Origin: an uncultured Clostridia bacterium
GTDB lineage: Bacteria; Bacillota; Clostridia; Christensenellales; Borkfalkiaceae
Length of the DNA stretch: 17,379 nucleotides
NCBI GenBank assembly: GCA_937915565.1
Contig: CALDMH010000054.1
Coordinates: 1-17,379 of the forward strand
Direction of reading: 5' to 3'
A program made the translations under genes and the position numbers. This document shows, piece after piece, positions 1 to 6,129 of the stretch (within the stretch, counting starts at the first letter, position 1; each line of letters opens with the position of its first letter). The notes under the pieces are model-generated. The model was not told the origin of the DNA and did no database searches. It saw nothing but the letters and a program-made list of their open reading frames with translations.

Positions 1-11
1 GATAACACGGT

Positions 12-90
12 CGAAGGTTTTCGGAAAACACTTCGCGGGGAAAGGAAAAACGAAAGTTTAACTTTGCCCTGAAAAATAAAAAAACCGAGG
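12..90 (+). promoter_or_regulatory. Structured 5' leader of queT (possible riboswitch, unassigned)
   Basis: The leader begins with a hairpin: CGAAG-GTTTT (12-21), loop CGG (22-24), AAAAC (25-29), one bulged A, then CTTCG (31-35). A second possible stem pairs GGGG-AAAG (37-44) with CTTT-G-CCCT (62-70) and encloses a small hairpin, AAAC-GAAA-GTTT (48-59). An A-rich single-stranded stretch (72-84) then runs into CCGAGG (85-90), which holds the ribosome binding site. Stems followed by an A-rich tail merging with the SD resemble preQ1-type translational switches, which are known upstream of queT genes. I could not match a published preQ1 consensus residue by residue, so the class is only a guess. 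Confidence 0.3.
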
Positions 91-99
91 TAATTTAAA

Positions 100-609
100 A
101 TGTTCGGAAAAATTTCCGCCAAAACTTTGTGTCGGGCGGGCGTTATAGCCGCTTTGTACGTCGTAACGTCGCTCATACTTTTCCCCTTTTCTTTCGGGAT
201 TTTCCAGTTCCGCATATCGGAAGCGTTAACCGTTCTTCCGCTTTTCTTTCCGGAAAGCGTTCCCGCGCTTTTCGTGGGCTGCCTCGTAACCAACGTTTTC
301 GGCGGCGGAGGAATCGCGGACGTTGCCATAGGCTCTTTTGCAACGTTGCTCGCGGCGGTTTGCACTTTTTTCGCGGGGAAAGCGATAAAAGACAAATTCG
401 CAAGATTTTTCGTCGGGATAATCTTTCCGGTGACGTTCAACGCGTTTGCCGTGCCGCTTATTTTCGTGATTACCGGTTCTAATTCCTACGCTTATTTTAT
501 CGAAGTGCTGATAATCGGCGTTGAAGAACTCGGCTCGGTGGGGGCGTTCGGCGGTGTCGTGTATTTCGGCGGGTATAAACTCCTTGGCAAAAATCGGGAG
601 GATAAATAA
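100..609 (+). CDS. queT: QueT-family transporter, queuosine-precursor S component
   Basis: Membrane protein of 169 residues with about five hydrophobic segments. It matches the QueT family, the substrate-binding subunits of energy-coupling-factor (ECF) transporters thought to import queuosine precursors such as preQ1. Recognisable signatures are FQFRISEALTVLPLF (35-49), the Gly-rich VFGGGGIADVAIGS stretch (66-79) and VEELGSVGAFGG near the C-terminus (141-152). The start is supported by GAGG (87-90), 9 nt upstream. The shared EcfA/EcfA'/EcfT energising module is not in the window and must lie elsewhere. The stop is followed after 3 nt by bioY, so the two S components are very likely co-transcribed. 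Length is normal for the family. Substrate is inferred from family only. Confidence 0.88.
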   Translation: MFGKISAKTLCRAGVIAALYVVTSLILFPFSFGIFQFRISEALTVLPLFFPESVPALFVGCLVTNVFGGGGIADVAIGSFATLLAAVCTFFAGKAIKDKFARFFVGIIFPVTFNAFAVPLIFVITGSNSYAYFIEVLIIGVEELGSVGAFGGVVYFGGYKLLGKNREDK

Positions 610-612
610 ATT

Positions 613-1140
613 ATGTCGGCAAAGAGAATTGCGTTTATCGGGCTTTTCGTTTCGCTTTTGGTTGTCAGCGCAAAAATAAGTATTCCATTCGTTCCCGTTC
701 CGATGACTTTGCAGTCCGCGGTGGTTTTGTTCTTCGCGTGTTATCTCGGCGGAGTGGATTCGCTTATCGGCGTGGGATTATATATCGTTTTAGGGCTTGT
801 GGGCGTTCCCGTTTTTGCGGGCGGAGGCGGCTTCGGTTACGTCGTCGCTCCGTCGTTCGGGTTCACGCTCGGTTTTGCGGCAAGCGCGGCAGTTTGCGGT
901 TTTCTTTATAAAAGCGGCGATAAGCTTCTTCGTAAAATTACGGTGGTCGGCTTGGGAACGATAACCGTTTACGTCGTGGGAATCGTTTATTTCCTGCTTT
1001 TAAAAGCCCTGTATCTCGGCGGAGATATAGATATTTGGAATATTTTGCTCACGTTCTGGATTATGTTTATCCCGTCCGATATAATAAAGGGCGCGATTTG
1101 CGTGATTTTATTGAAAAGAATACCCGCACGCGGGTATTAA
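613..1140 (+). CDS. bioY: BioY, biotin transporter S component
   Basis: Integral membrane protein of 175 residues with about six hydrophobic segments, and a clear BioY. It carries IPFVPVPMTLQS (24-35), the GLVGVPVFAGGGG block (61-73) and PSFGFTLGF (80-88), which are family hallmarks. BioY binds biotin with high affinity and works with an ECF energising module, or at lower capacity alone. A good SD (GGGAGG, 597-602) lies inside the end of queT, so translation follows queT in the same transcript. A strong intrinsic terminator comes 7 nt after the stop. No biotin synthesis genes are visible here, so the context shows salvage only. Confidence 0.92.
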   Translation: MSAKRIAFIGLFVSLLVVSAKISIPFVPVPMTLQSAVVLFFACYLGGVDSLIGVGLYIVLGLVGVPVFAGGGGFGYVVAPSFGFTLGFAASAAVCGFLYKSGDKLLRKITVVGLGTITVYVVGIVYFLLLKALYLGGDIDIWNILLTFWIMFIPSDIIKGAICVILLKRIPARGY

Positions 1141-1146
1141 AGAATT

Positions 1147-1181
1147 GCGCGCCGAAAGCTTTAAGCTTTCGGCGCGCTTTT
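1147..1181 (+). terminator. Intrinsic terminator of queT-bioY
   Basis: A perfect 15-bp inverted repeat (1147-1161 against 1163-1177, beginning GCGCGCCGAAAG) is followed directly by TTTT. It closes the transporter operon. Confidence 0.93.
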
Positions 1182-1249
1182 AAAATAACTTGCGCTTTTT
1201 AAAATAAGTCGCGATTTTAATAATAAATTAAAAAAATTTTCGTCGAAAC

Positions 1250-1281
1250 GCAACAAACGAGCCTCGACGGGTGTATAATAA
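1250..1281 (+). promoter_or_regulatory. ECF-type promoter of the sigma factor operon (copy 1)
   Basis: GCAACAAA (1250-1257) and CGGGTGT (1268-1274) followed by ATAATAA are repeated at exactly the same spacing before the lipoprotein gene (3261-3292). Between the two copies the boxes are identical while the 10-nt spacer differs, as expected for two promoters read by one factor. An AAC-containing -35 box is typical of ECF sigma factors. The natural inference is autoregulation by the sigma factor encoded just downstream. Caveat: this copy also contains a TATAAT (1274-1279), so housekeeping sigma could contribute. Confidence 0.75.
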
Positions 1282-1287
1282 GCGGAG

Positions 1288-1325
1288 AAGGAGAACCGAA
1301 AGATATTTTATCGGTTTTTGAGAGT
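1288..1325 (+). promoter_or_regulatory. Leader with SD, hairpin and weak proximal RBS of the sigma gene
   Basis: A good SD, AAGGAG (1288-1293), is too far from the ATG at 1326. It is separated from it by a hairpin, AACCGA (1294-1299) with TCGGTT (1311-1316), followed by TTT. Near the ATG there is only GAGAG. Either the hairpin brings the SD close to the start or initiation is weak. An upstream in-frame ATT at 1305 is a less likely alternative start. Confidence 0.35.
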
Positions 1326-1850
1326 ATGAATCACAGGGAGATTAACGCCCAACTGAATAGAATAGCCGAAGGCGACGAAGAAGCTTTCGAGCGGTTATAC
1401 GAGGCGACCAAGGGCGGAGTGTATTCTTTCGCTTATTCGTATCTCAAAAATCGGGAGGACGCGGAGGACGCGTTGCAGACGGTTTTTCTTAAAATAAGGA
1501 AGAACGCCGACAAGTTCGATAAAAACGGAAACGGGCTTGCCTGGATGCTTCAAATAACGAAAAACGTCGCGCTGAACGAACTTCGTTCAAGGAAGATTTA
1601 CGAAGAGTTTGCGGATTTGAAGCGCGAAGAAGCGTATTCTATTGACGAGAGCGAACTCGATTCGCCCGTTATCTCTACGATGCGCAAATATCTTACGGAA
1701 GAAGAACAAAGAATAATTATACTTCACGTTTTGTGGGGGTATAAACACAGAGAAATATCCGAACTTCTGGATATGCCCACGGGCAGCGTTACTTCAAAAT
1801 ATAAACGCGCCGTGGATAAAATCAAAGCGAATTATAAAAAGGAGGCGTGA
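1326..1850 (+). CDS. ECF-type RNA polymerase sigma factor
   Basis: Sigma-70 family protein of 174 residues with the two-domain layout of ECF sigma factors. Region 2 spans about residues 15-90: FERLYEATKGGVYSFAYSYL, then NREDAEDALQTVFLKI, the core-binding and -10-recognition helices. Region 4 spans about 118-168: LTEEEQRIIILHVLWGYKHR, then SELLDMPTGSVTSKYKRAV, the helix-turn-helix reading the -35 box. Regions 1 and 3 are absent. It is predicted to direct transcription of its own operon and of the lipoprotein gene, since both have the same ECF-like promoter. Its stop (1848-1850) lies just before the anti-sigma ATG, giving tight translational coupling. Partner and signal are inferred from neighbours. 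The exact ECF subgroup was not assigned. Confidence 0.93.
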   Translation: MNHREINAQLNRIAEGDEEAFERLYEATKGGVYSFAYSYLKNREDAEDALQTVFLKIRKNADKFDKNGNGLAWMLQITKNVALNELRSRKIYEEFADLKREEAYSIDESELDSPVISTMRKYLTEEEQRIIILHVLWGYKHREISELLDMPTGSVTSKYKRAVDKIKANYKKEA

Positions 1851-1852
1851 AA

Positions 1853-3238
1853 ATGAGTTCGTGGAAGAAACTTTTAAAAGAAGAAACGAAGCAATCGGTT
1901 GCAAACGTTAAGCTTTCCGAAGAAGTCAGAAATACGCCCTTATCCGTTCGCGAGGGGGCGCGGGAAAACGAACGAAAGAAAAAGACGGGCTTTTCCGGAT
2001 TTTTTGCCGTGGTTGCGTCCTTGTTCAAAAAGAAATACGTCGCCGCGTGTCTTGCCGCGGTTTTGTGTCTGTGCGCAATCGTTCCCACGGTTATCGCATT
2101 GAGCGTTAATACGAACGAAGCTTACGCAGTCGTTCTCGAAATCAATCCGTCCGTTATGTTTATTACGGATAAAAAAGGAAACGTAACCGGCGTAAAATCG
2201 CTTAACGCGGACGCCGACGTGATTCTTGCCGACGACGAGGTTATGAACGGACTTTGCGGAAAACCGCTTGCGGAAAGTGCGGAAGCGTTTATCGACCAAG
2301 CCCTGATGCTCGGTTATATGGATTTTGCTTCGTGCAAAAACGCCGTTAAATTTTCTGCCGACGAGGACTTGCCGTTTATCGCCGAAAGCGTTTCGGCGGC
2401 GGAAAAGTATTTTTGCGAAAAAGGCGTATATTCCGCCGTTATAAAGGATATAACGACTGAGGAAGCGTTTTACGGAATGACGGGCATTTCCGCAGCGAAG
2501 CAAAATCTCGGCGAGGAGGCGAAGAGCGTGGAGGCTCTTTCGGGAGAGAGAAACGTTTCCGACCTCGAACAGGCTTACGACAGCAACGTTCTCGGCGGCT
2601 TGTATAAACTTGTCAGCAGCAGGATACCCAGCATAATCGAATCGGCGGGGCTTCTTATCCGTATGCAACTCAAAAATTTTGAAATAAAGGCGTGCACTTT
2701 TTATCAAAAGGATTATTGGGACATAAAGGACGAGGATAACGGCGTCACCTTAACGAGACTTAAAAACGAGATGGCGGAGCTTATTGCGGAATATACGGAG
2801 CTCACAAACGGAAAATATAAAATGCGGAACGGTTGGGAACTCGATAACGCCTGCGCCGAATATTCGGATTTCTTCGGCGAGGTCGTCGAGGGTACGTCGC
2901 TGACCGAATACACGAAGCGCGTCAGCGAATATTTTTCCTCGTTTTCGTTTGATAAATTTAAGGGCATCGAGGATAAAGTTCTCGACATTCTGGCAAAAAC
3001 CGACGTGGACACGATGGGTTTTGAAACCTTAACCCGCGTTCCGAGCAGTAAAAAGGAATACGTTAAGGACCTCCGCAAAGTTTTAAACGAGCTTTCGGTT
3101 TGCCTCAAAAAGGATAATAAAGCCGAATACGAGGCTGAAAGAGAGAAAATTTCCGCGGAAAGTTACGACGAATATAAGAGCAAAATCATCGATAAATACG
3201 GTTCTTTTGAAAATTTCTGGCAGGAAATTAAAAAATAA
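1853..3238 (+). CDS. Membrane anti-sigma factor with RsgI-like extracellular domain
   Basis: About 461 residues. The start at 1853 is preferred over the GTG at 1847 because AAGGAGG (1839-1845) lies 7 nt before this ATG but abuts the GTG. Order (numbered from the GTG): a charged cytoplasmic N-terminus (1-62) presumed to hold the sigma factor, one membrane helix (about 64-86), then an RsgI-like domain starting AYAVVLEINPSV (92-103) and continuing with DKKGNVTGVKSLNADADV. A long, helix-rich external region without recognised domains follows to the C-terminus. In RsgI families this external domain takes part in signal perception and regulated proteolysis that frees the sigma factor. No carbohydrate-binding module is visible, so the ligand is unknown. 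It is cotranscribed with the sigma gene, and no terminator is visible after it. Confidence 0.82.
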   Translation: MSSWKKLLKEETKQSVANVKLSEEVRNTPLSVREGARENERKKKTGFSGFFAVVASLFKKKYVAACLAAVLCLCAIVPTVIALSVNTNEAYAVVLEINPSVMFITDKKGNVTGVKSLNADADVILADDEVMNGLCGKPLAESAEAFIDQALMLGYMDFASCKNAVKFSADEDLPFIAESVSAAEKYFCEKGVYSAVIKDITTEEAFYGMTGISAAKQNLGEEAKSVEALSGERNVSDLEQAYDSNVLGGLYKLVSSRIPSIIESAGLLIRMQLKNFEIKACTFYQKDYWDIKDEDNGVTLTRLKNEMAELIAEYTELTNGKYKMRNGWELDNACAEYSDFFGEVVEGTSLTEYTKRVSEYFSSFSFDKFKGIEDKVLDILAKTDVDTMGFETLTRVPSSKKEYVKDLRKVLNELSVCLKKDNKAEYEAEREKISAESYDEYKSKIIDKYGSFENFWQEIKK

Positions 3239-3260
3239 TTTCAAAAAAATTAAAAAACGC

Positions 3261-3292
3261 GCAACAAAACGCTCGGCTCGGGTGTTTAATAA
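3261..3292 (+). promoter_or_regulatory. ECF-type promoter of the RsgI-like lipoprotein (copy 2)
   Basis: GCAACAAA (3261-3268) and CGGGTGT (3279-3285) followed by TTAATAA match copy 1 (1250-1281) in both boxes and in spacing, with a different spacer. Here the -10 region is TTTAAT, a poorer housekeeping match, which favours recognition by the local ECF sigma. A hairpin (TCGGGA 3305-3310 with TCCCGA 3316-3321) follows the probable transcript start. Confidence 0.75.
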
Positions 3293-3338
3293 TTGAAAAG
3301 ACAATCGGGAGCGATTCCCGACAAGGAGGCAAAATATT

Positions 3339-4844
3339 ATGAAGAAGAAGTTTGTATCTGCGCTTATCGCCGGAATTCTGGCAGTCGGCGCGTGTATCCC
3401 TCTCGCAGGATGCGGCAAAAACGAAGACAAAAGCGGTTACGTCAGCCTTGACATCAACCCCTCCGTCGAACTCGTTATCGACGAAAACGGGCTCGTTGCG
3501 GGCGTTCGCGGCGTAAACGAAGACGGTATCGTTCTTTTATATAACGAAAGCGGAATCAAGGGTGAAACCGTTGAAAACGCAGTTAAGAAAATAGTTAATA
3601 TTTCCATCGAAGAAGGTTATCTTTCCGAGGGAAATCACGTCGTAAACGTCACGGTGGACGCAAAAGACGACAAATATCTCAAAAAACTCACCGATAACGT
3701 ACACGCTTCCGTTAAGGCTTCCGCCGACGATAAGAAGCTCAGCGTTAAGATAGACGCCGAAGGCACGTATTCGCTTCGCCGTAAGCTCGAAGAGTTCAAA
3801 AAAGCTCACGCCGATAAGCCTTACGTTAAAAATCTTTCTCTCGCGAAGTTCAAACTCGCGCTTTCCATAAGCGAAACGGGCGAAATCTCCCTCGAACAGG
3901 CGATAGAGCTTGAAAACGACGAACTTATCGATATGTTGAAGGAATACGATTCCAAAATCGAAGACTTCGCAATCGACGCTTACGAACTTGCCAAAAAGCA
4001 GGCACAGGCCGTGTTCGACAAAGCCGTTACTTTAAAAACTTACGGCGCGTACTCCGACTTTTATATTAAGAGCGTGATGACTATGAATCATATAGACACC
4101 GCGTATCTCGGAGCAGTTTATCAGACTTACGCTTCCGCCGCGCTTATGATGGAATCCGTTAAAAACGTTGCGGAATTTGCAAACAAGGTTGCGGATTACC
4201 CGCTTTCCGACGAGCAAATCGCTGCCGTCGTTGCCGCTTTGAAACTTGAAAATTCCGAGCCGCTTAAAAACGGCAAGGGTCAGGTTACCGTAAGAAGCGT
4301 TGAAGCTTATGCGGATAAACTCTTCAAGAATTCCGAAATAAATCAGGAAATCGAAAACGAAATGAAAGAACTTTCCACGGCTCTTGCCAATGCGGAAAGC
4401 GTGATTAAGGAAAAGGTCGACGAGCTTGCCACCAAATATAAGGACCAGATAGCCGCCGTCATCGAAGCCGCGGATTACGCTTACAAGTCCGTCGAGGCCA
4501 TCTCGAAAGTTATTCCCGAACAATACAGAGCGGCATTCACTGCGGCCGTTGAAGATTTGAACAAGACCATCGAAGACTTAAAGGCTTGGGCGAAAGAAGA
4601 AAAGACCTTCTTCGACAGCCTTGATAAGCTCACGGCTCGCCTTGAACAGCAGAGAGATAAATATCTCGGCGAAATCAAGAAAGACCTCACCGAAGAAGAA
4701 TGGAACGCCGTTCAGCAGGGTATCGACGCCGATATAGCCAAAGCAACCGTTTACAAGAAGAATTACGAATCTACTCTTGCAAAAGCGGAAGCCGAAGCCA
4801 AGGCTTATATCGAAGACTTGAAGAACAACAGAAAACAGGCATAA
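3339..4844 (+). CDS. Lipoprotein with RsgI-like domain and long helical region
   Basis: Exported lipoprotein of 501 residues. A signal peptide (1-24) ends in the lipobox LAGC with Cys25 as the lipidated residue. An RsgI-like domain follows (about 32-107): SGYVSLDINPSVELVIDENG, then VAGVRGVNEDG and the GYLSEGNHVVNVTVDAK strand, closely resembling the domain in the anti-sigma factor upstream. Residues from about 110 to the end are almost entirely charged and helical, with heptad-like stretches near the C-terminus suggesting a coiled coil. There is no cytoplasmic sigma-binding part, so it cannot itself be an anti-sigma factor. AAGGAGG (3323-3329) gives a strong RBS. Its promoter copies that of the sigma operon, so it is probably a target of the sigma factor and may modulate the sensor from outside the membrane. 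Confidence 0.85.
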   Translation: MKKKFVSALIAGILAVGACIPLAGCGKNEDKSGYVSLDINPSVELVIDENGLVAGVRGVNEDGIVLLYNESGIKGETVENAVKKIVNISIEEGYLSEGNHVVNVTVDAKDDKYLKKLTDNVHASVKASADDKKLSVKIDAEGTYSLRRKLEEFKKAHADKPYVKNLSLAKFKLALSISETGEISLEQAIELENDELIDMLKEYDSKIEDFAIDAYELAKKQAQAVFDKAVTLKTYGAYSDFYIKSVMTMNHIDTAYLGAVYQTYASAALMMESVKNVAEFANKVADYPLSDEQIAAVVAALKLENSEPLKNGKGQVTVRSVEAYADKLFKNSEINQEIENEMKELSTALANAESVIKEKVDELATKYKDQIAAVIEAADYAYKSVEAISKVIPEQYRAAFTAAVEDLNKTIEDLKAWAKEEKTFFDSLDKLTARLEQQRDKYLGEIKKDLTEEEWNAVQQGIDADIAKATVYKKNYESTLAKAEAEAKAYIEDLKNNRKQA

Positions 4845-4878
4845 AACAGCATACTCCCTCTCCAAATCTTAAATAGAT

Positions 4879-4919
4879 GATACGCCCCGTCGCCTAAAAG
4901 CGACGGGGCGTATCTTTTT
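4879..4919 (+). terminator. Intrinsic terminator of the lipoprotein gene
   Basis: A perfect 15-bp stem (4879-4893 with 4900-4914, core GCCCCGTCGC) has a CTAAAA loop and is followed by TTTTT. It separates the sigma/RsgI module from the Sel1 gene. Confidence 0.95.
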
Positions 4920-4992
4920 ATAAAAACGAAGCGTATGAGGCGTACCTTTTGCATAAAGGCTGCCGTATCTTTTTTAAAAAAGCTCTAATATA

Positions 4993-5026
4993 TGACAGAC
5001 ATATGTCAAGTAATAGTCGTTATAAT
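4993..5026 (+). promoter_or_regulatory. Promoter with palindromic operator for the Sel1-repeat gene
   Basis: A consensus -10, TATAAT (5021-5026), has no good -35. At the -35 position lies the perfect 10-bp palindrome GACATATGTC (4998-5007), within a wider TGACA-N6-TGTCA arrangement (4993-5008). A weak -35 covered by a palindrome suggests an activator or repressor site. The regulator is unknown. Confidence 0.5.
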
Positions 5027-5050
5027 TAAACCATAAAATCTTTACTGACA

Positions 5051-5089
5051 TTAGCCGAACGGGGTTCTAATGCAATTTCTCGTGGCTAA
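5051..5089 (+). promoter_or_regulatory. Leader hairpin upstream of the Sel1 gene RBS
   Basis: TTAGCC (5051-5056) pairs with GGCTAA (5084-5089), extended by ACG/CGT inside. The stem ends 1 nt before the SD (GGAGGAG, 5091-5097) without covering it. It may stabilise the message or modulate ribosome access. Confidence 0.35.
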
Positions 5090-5100
5090 CGGAGGAGAAA

Positions 5101-5655
5101 ATGGAAACGAGCAAAATGATTTTAAAAGGCGCGATAGACGGAGTTACCGAGAACCAGTTTTTACTCGGCGAAAAGTATTTTTACGGCAGCGGCGAAACGA
5201 GAAACGTCGCGCTTGCGGAAAGTTGGTATAAAGAAGCGGCAAAACGCGGACACGCTTCGGCAACGTATATGGTCGGCTATATTCTTTTAAGCGGAGTCGC
5301 GGGGAAAATCGATATGAGAAAAGGCACGGCGTACCTTAAACGCGCGGCGGCGAAAAATCACGTCAAAGCGGTTTTATTGCTCGCGCGGAATTATTATTAC
5401 GGTTACGGCTTGAAAAGGAACGAGAAAAAGGCGTTCAAGGCGTGGCGCAAGGCCGCTTTGCTCGGTTCGCCCGAGGCCGAATATTATCTCGGACTTTGTT
5501 ACGGCAAGGGAATTTACGTCAGACAGGACTTCATAAAGGCGAAAAAACATCTTTACAACGCCTTTGAGAACGGCTTCGATTTGGCGGAAGTAGCCATAAA
5601 CGATTTGGCTTACGAGGAAAGGAGAAAAACGGTTTACGGAGCGATTGCGAGCTGA
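5101..5655 (+). CDS. Sel1-like repeat protein
   Basis: Protein of 184 residues made almost entirely of Sel1-like (TPR-related) helical repeats of about 36 residues, roughly at 17-51, 52-88, 89-124 and 125-159. Typical pieces are LGEKYFYGSGETRNVALAES, WYKEAAKRGHASATYMVGY, WRKAALLGSPEAEYYLGLCY and GKGIYVRQDFIKAKKHLYNA. Such folds are scaffolds for protein-protein contacts. There is no signal peptide or membrane segment, so it is probably cytoplasmic, unlike many exported Sel1 proteins. The start has a strong SD (GGAGGAG). It stands as a single gene behind its own promoter. No partner is evident, so no specific function is proposed. Confidence 0.87.
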   Translation: METSKMILKGAIDGVTENQFLLGEKYFYGSGETRNVALAESWYKEAAKRGHASATYMVGYILLSGVAGKIDMRKGTAYLKRAAAKNHVKAVLLLARNYYYGYGLKRNEKKAFKAWRKAALLGSPEAEYYLGLCYGKGIYVRQDFIKAKKHLYNAFENGFDLAEVAINDLAYEERRKTVYGAIAS

Positions 5656-5729
5656 TTTTAATAGGAATTCCATTCGTCGTCACTAAGGTTTCTTATATGC
5701 GTTTCGGTAACGAAAAACCCGTTTCGAGG

Positions 5730-5742
5730 CATATAATATAAT
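5730..5742 (+). promoter_or_regulatory. Possible promoter of the cysteine-rich protein gene
   Basis: Two overlapping TATAAT sequences (5732-5737 and 5737-5742) lie 36-46 nt before the ATG with no clear -35. The CATATAATA at 5730 also resembles sporulation sigma-E/K -10 boxes. An inverted pair, TATATGC and GCATATA (about 5694-5739), surrounds the region. Confidence 0.35.
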
Positions 5743-5777
5743 AGCGACGGAGATAAACTCGCGTCGCAGAGGTACTT

Positions 5778-6032
5778 ATGAAAAACAGCGATATACTGCT
5801 TGGCGCGGCGATAGGCGCGGCAATCGTCGGAGCGGTGGTTTGCGGCGTCGGCAGGCGCGCCGACGCGCGGGAAGAGGAGCGGAAGTGCTGTTGCTGCGGT
5901 AATCCGCCAAAGCCCGAACCGCCTCCGTGCGACTGTTTTTGCCTCCCTCCGTGTCGGGAAAAACCAAAGAAAAAAGACCCTTGCAAGGGTTGTTATTACG
6001 AGAAGTACGAAAGAAAACCGTGCGAAAGATAG
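5778..6032 (+). CDS. Small cysteine-rich single-pass membrane protein, unknown function
   Basis: Hypothetical protein of 84 residues. Residues 5-25 form an Ala/Gly-rich hydrophobic helix (ILLGAAIGAAIVGAVVCGVG), followed by a basic/acidic linker and a tail with 12 cysteines in total (22, 37-40, 51, 53, 55, 59, 69, 72, 82) among many prolines. The CCCC run and CxCxC pattern suggest metal binding or a densely disulfide-linked tail. GAGG (5769-5772) provides the RBS, and the gene ends shortly before a hairpin. Codon use looks like its neighbours, which supports a real gene rather than a chance ORF. I do not recognise the family. The overlapping minus-strand frames lack such features. Confidence 0.68.
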   Translation: MKNSDILLGAAIGAAIVGAVVCGVGRRADAREEERKCCCCGNPPKPEPPPCDCFCLPPCREKPKKKDPCKGCYYEKYERKPCER

Positions 6033-6043
6033 TCAAAATCAAG

Positions 6044-6073
6044 CGGGGCGGATTGCAAAAGCAATCCGCCCCG
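6044..6073. terminator. Hairpin between convergent genes, probable shared terminator
   Basis: A perfect 13-bp stem (6044-6056 with 6061-6073, CGGGGCGGATTGC) has an AAAA loop. It lies between the cysteine-rich gene (+) and radC (-). Neither side has a clean T-run, so termination may be bidirectional but imperfect. Confidence 0.6.
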
Positions 6074-6129
6074 TAAAAATTATCCTTATTTAGTTATTCG
6101 GGCGAGCCGTCGGCAAATTCGTTAAAATT

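Noticed and set aside
1847..1852. GTG start for the anti-sigma gene
   Set aside because: The SD directly abuts this GTG, whereas the ATG at 1853 has the normal 7-nt spacing.
1940..2707. Minus-strand open frame of 255 codons opposite the anti-sigma gene
   Set aside because: The plus strand encodes a protein with clear RsgI-like and membrane segments. The minus frame is basic, low in domain content and has no RBS.
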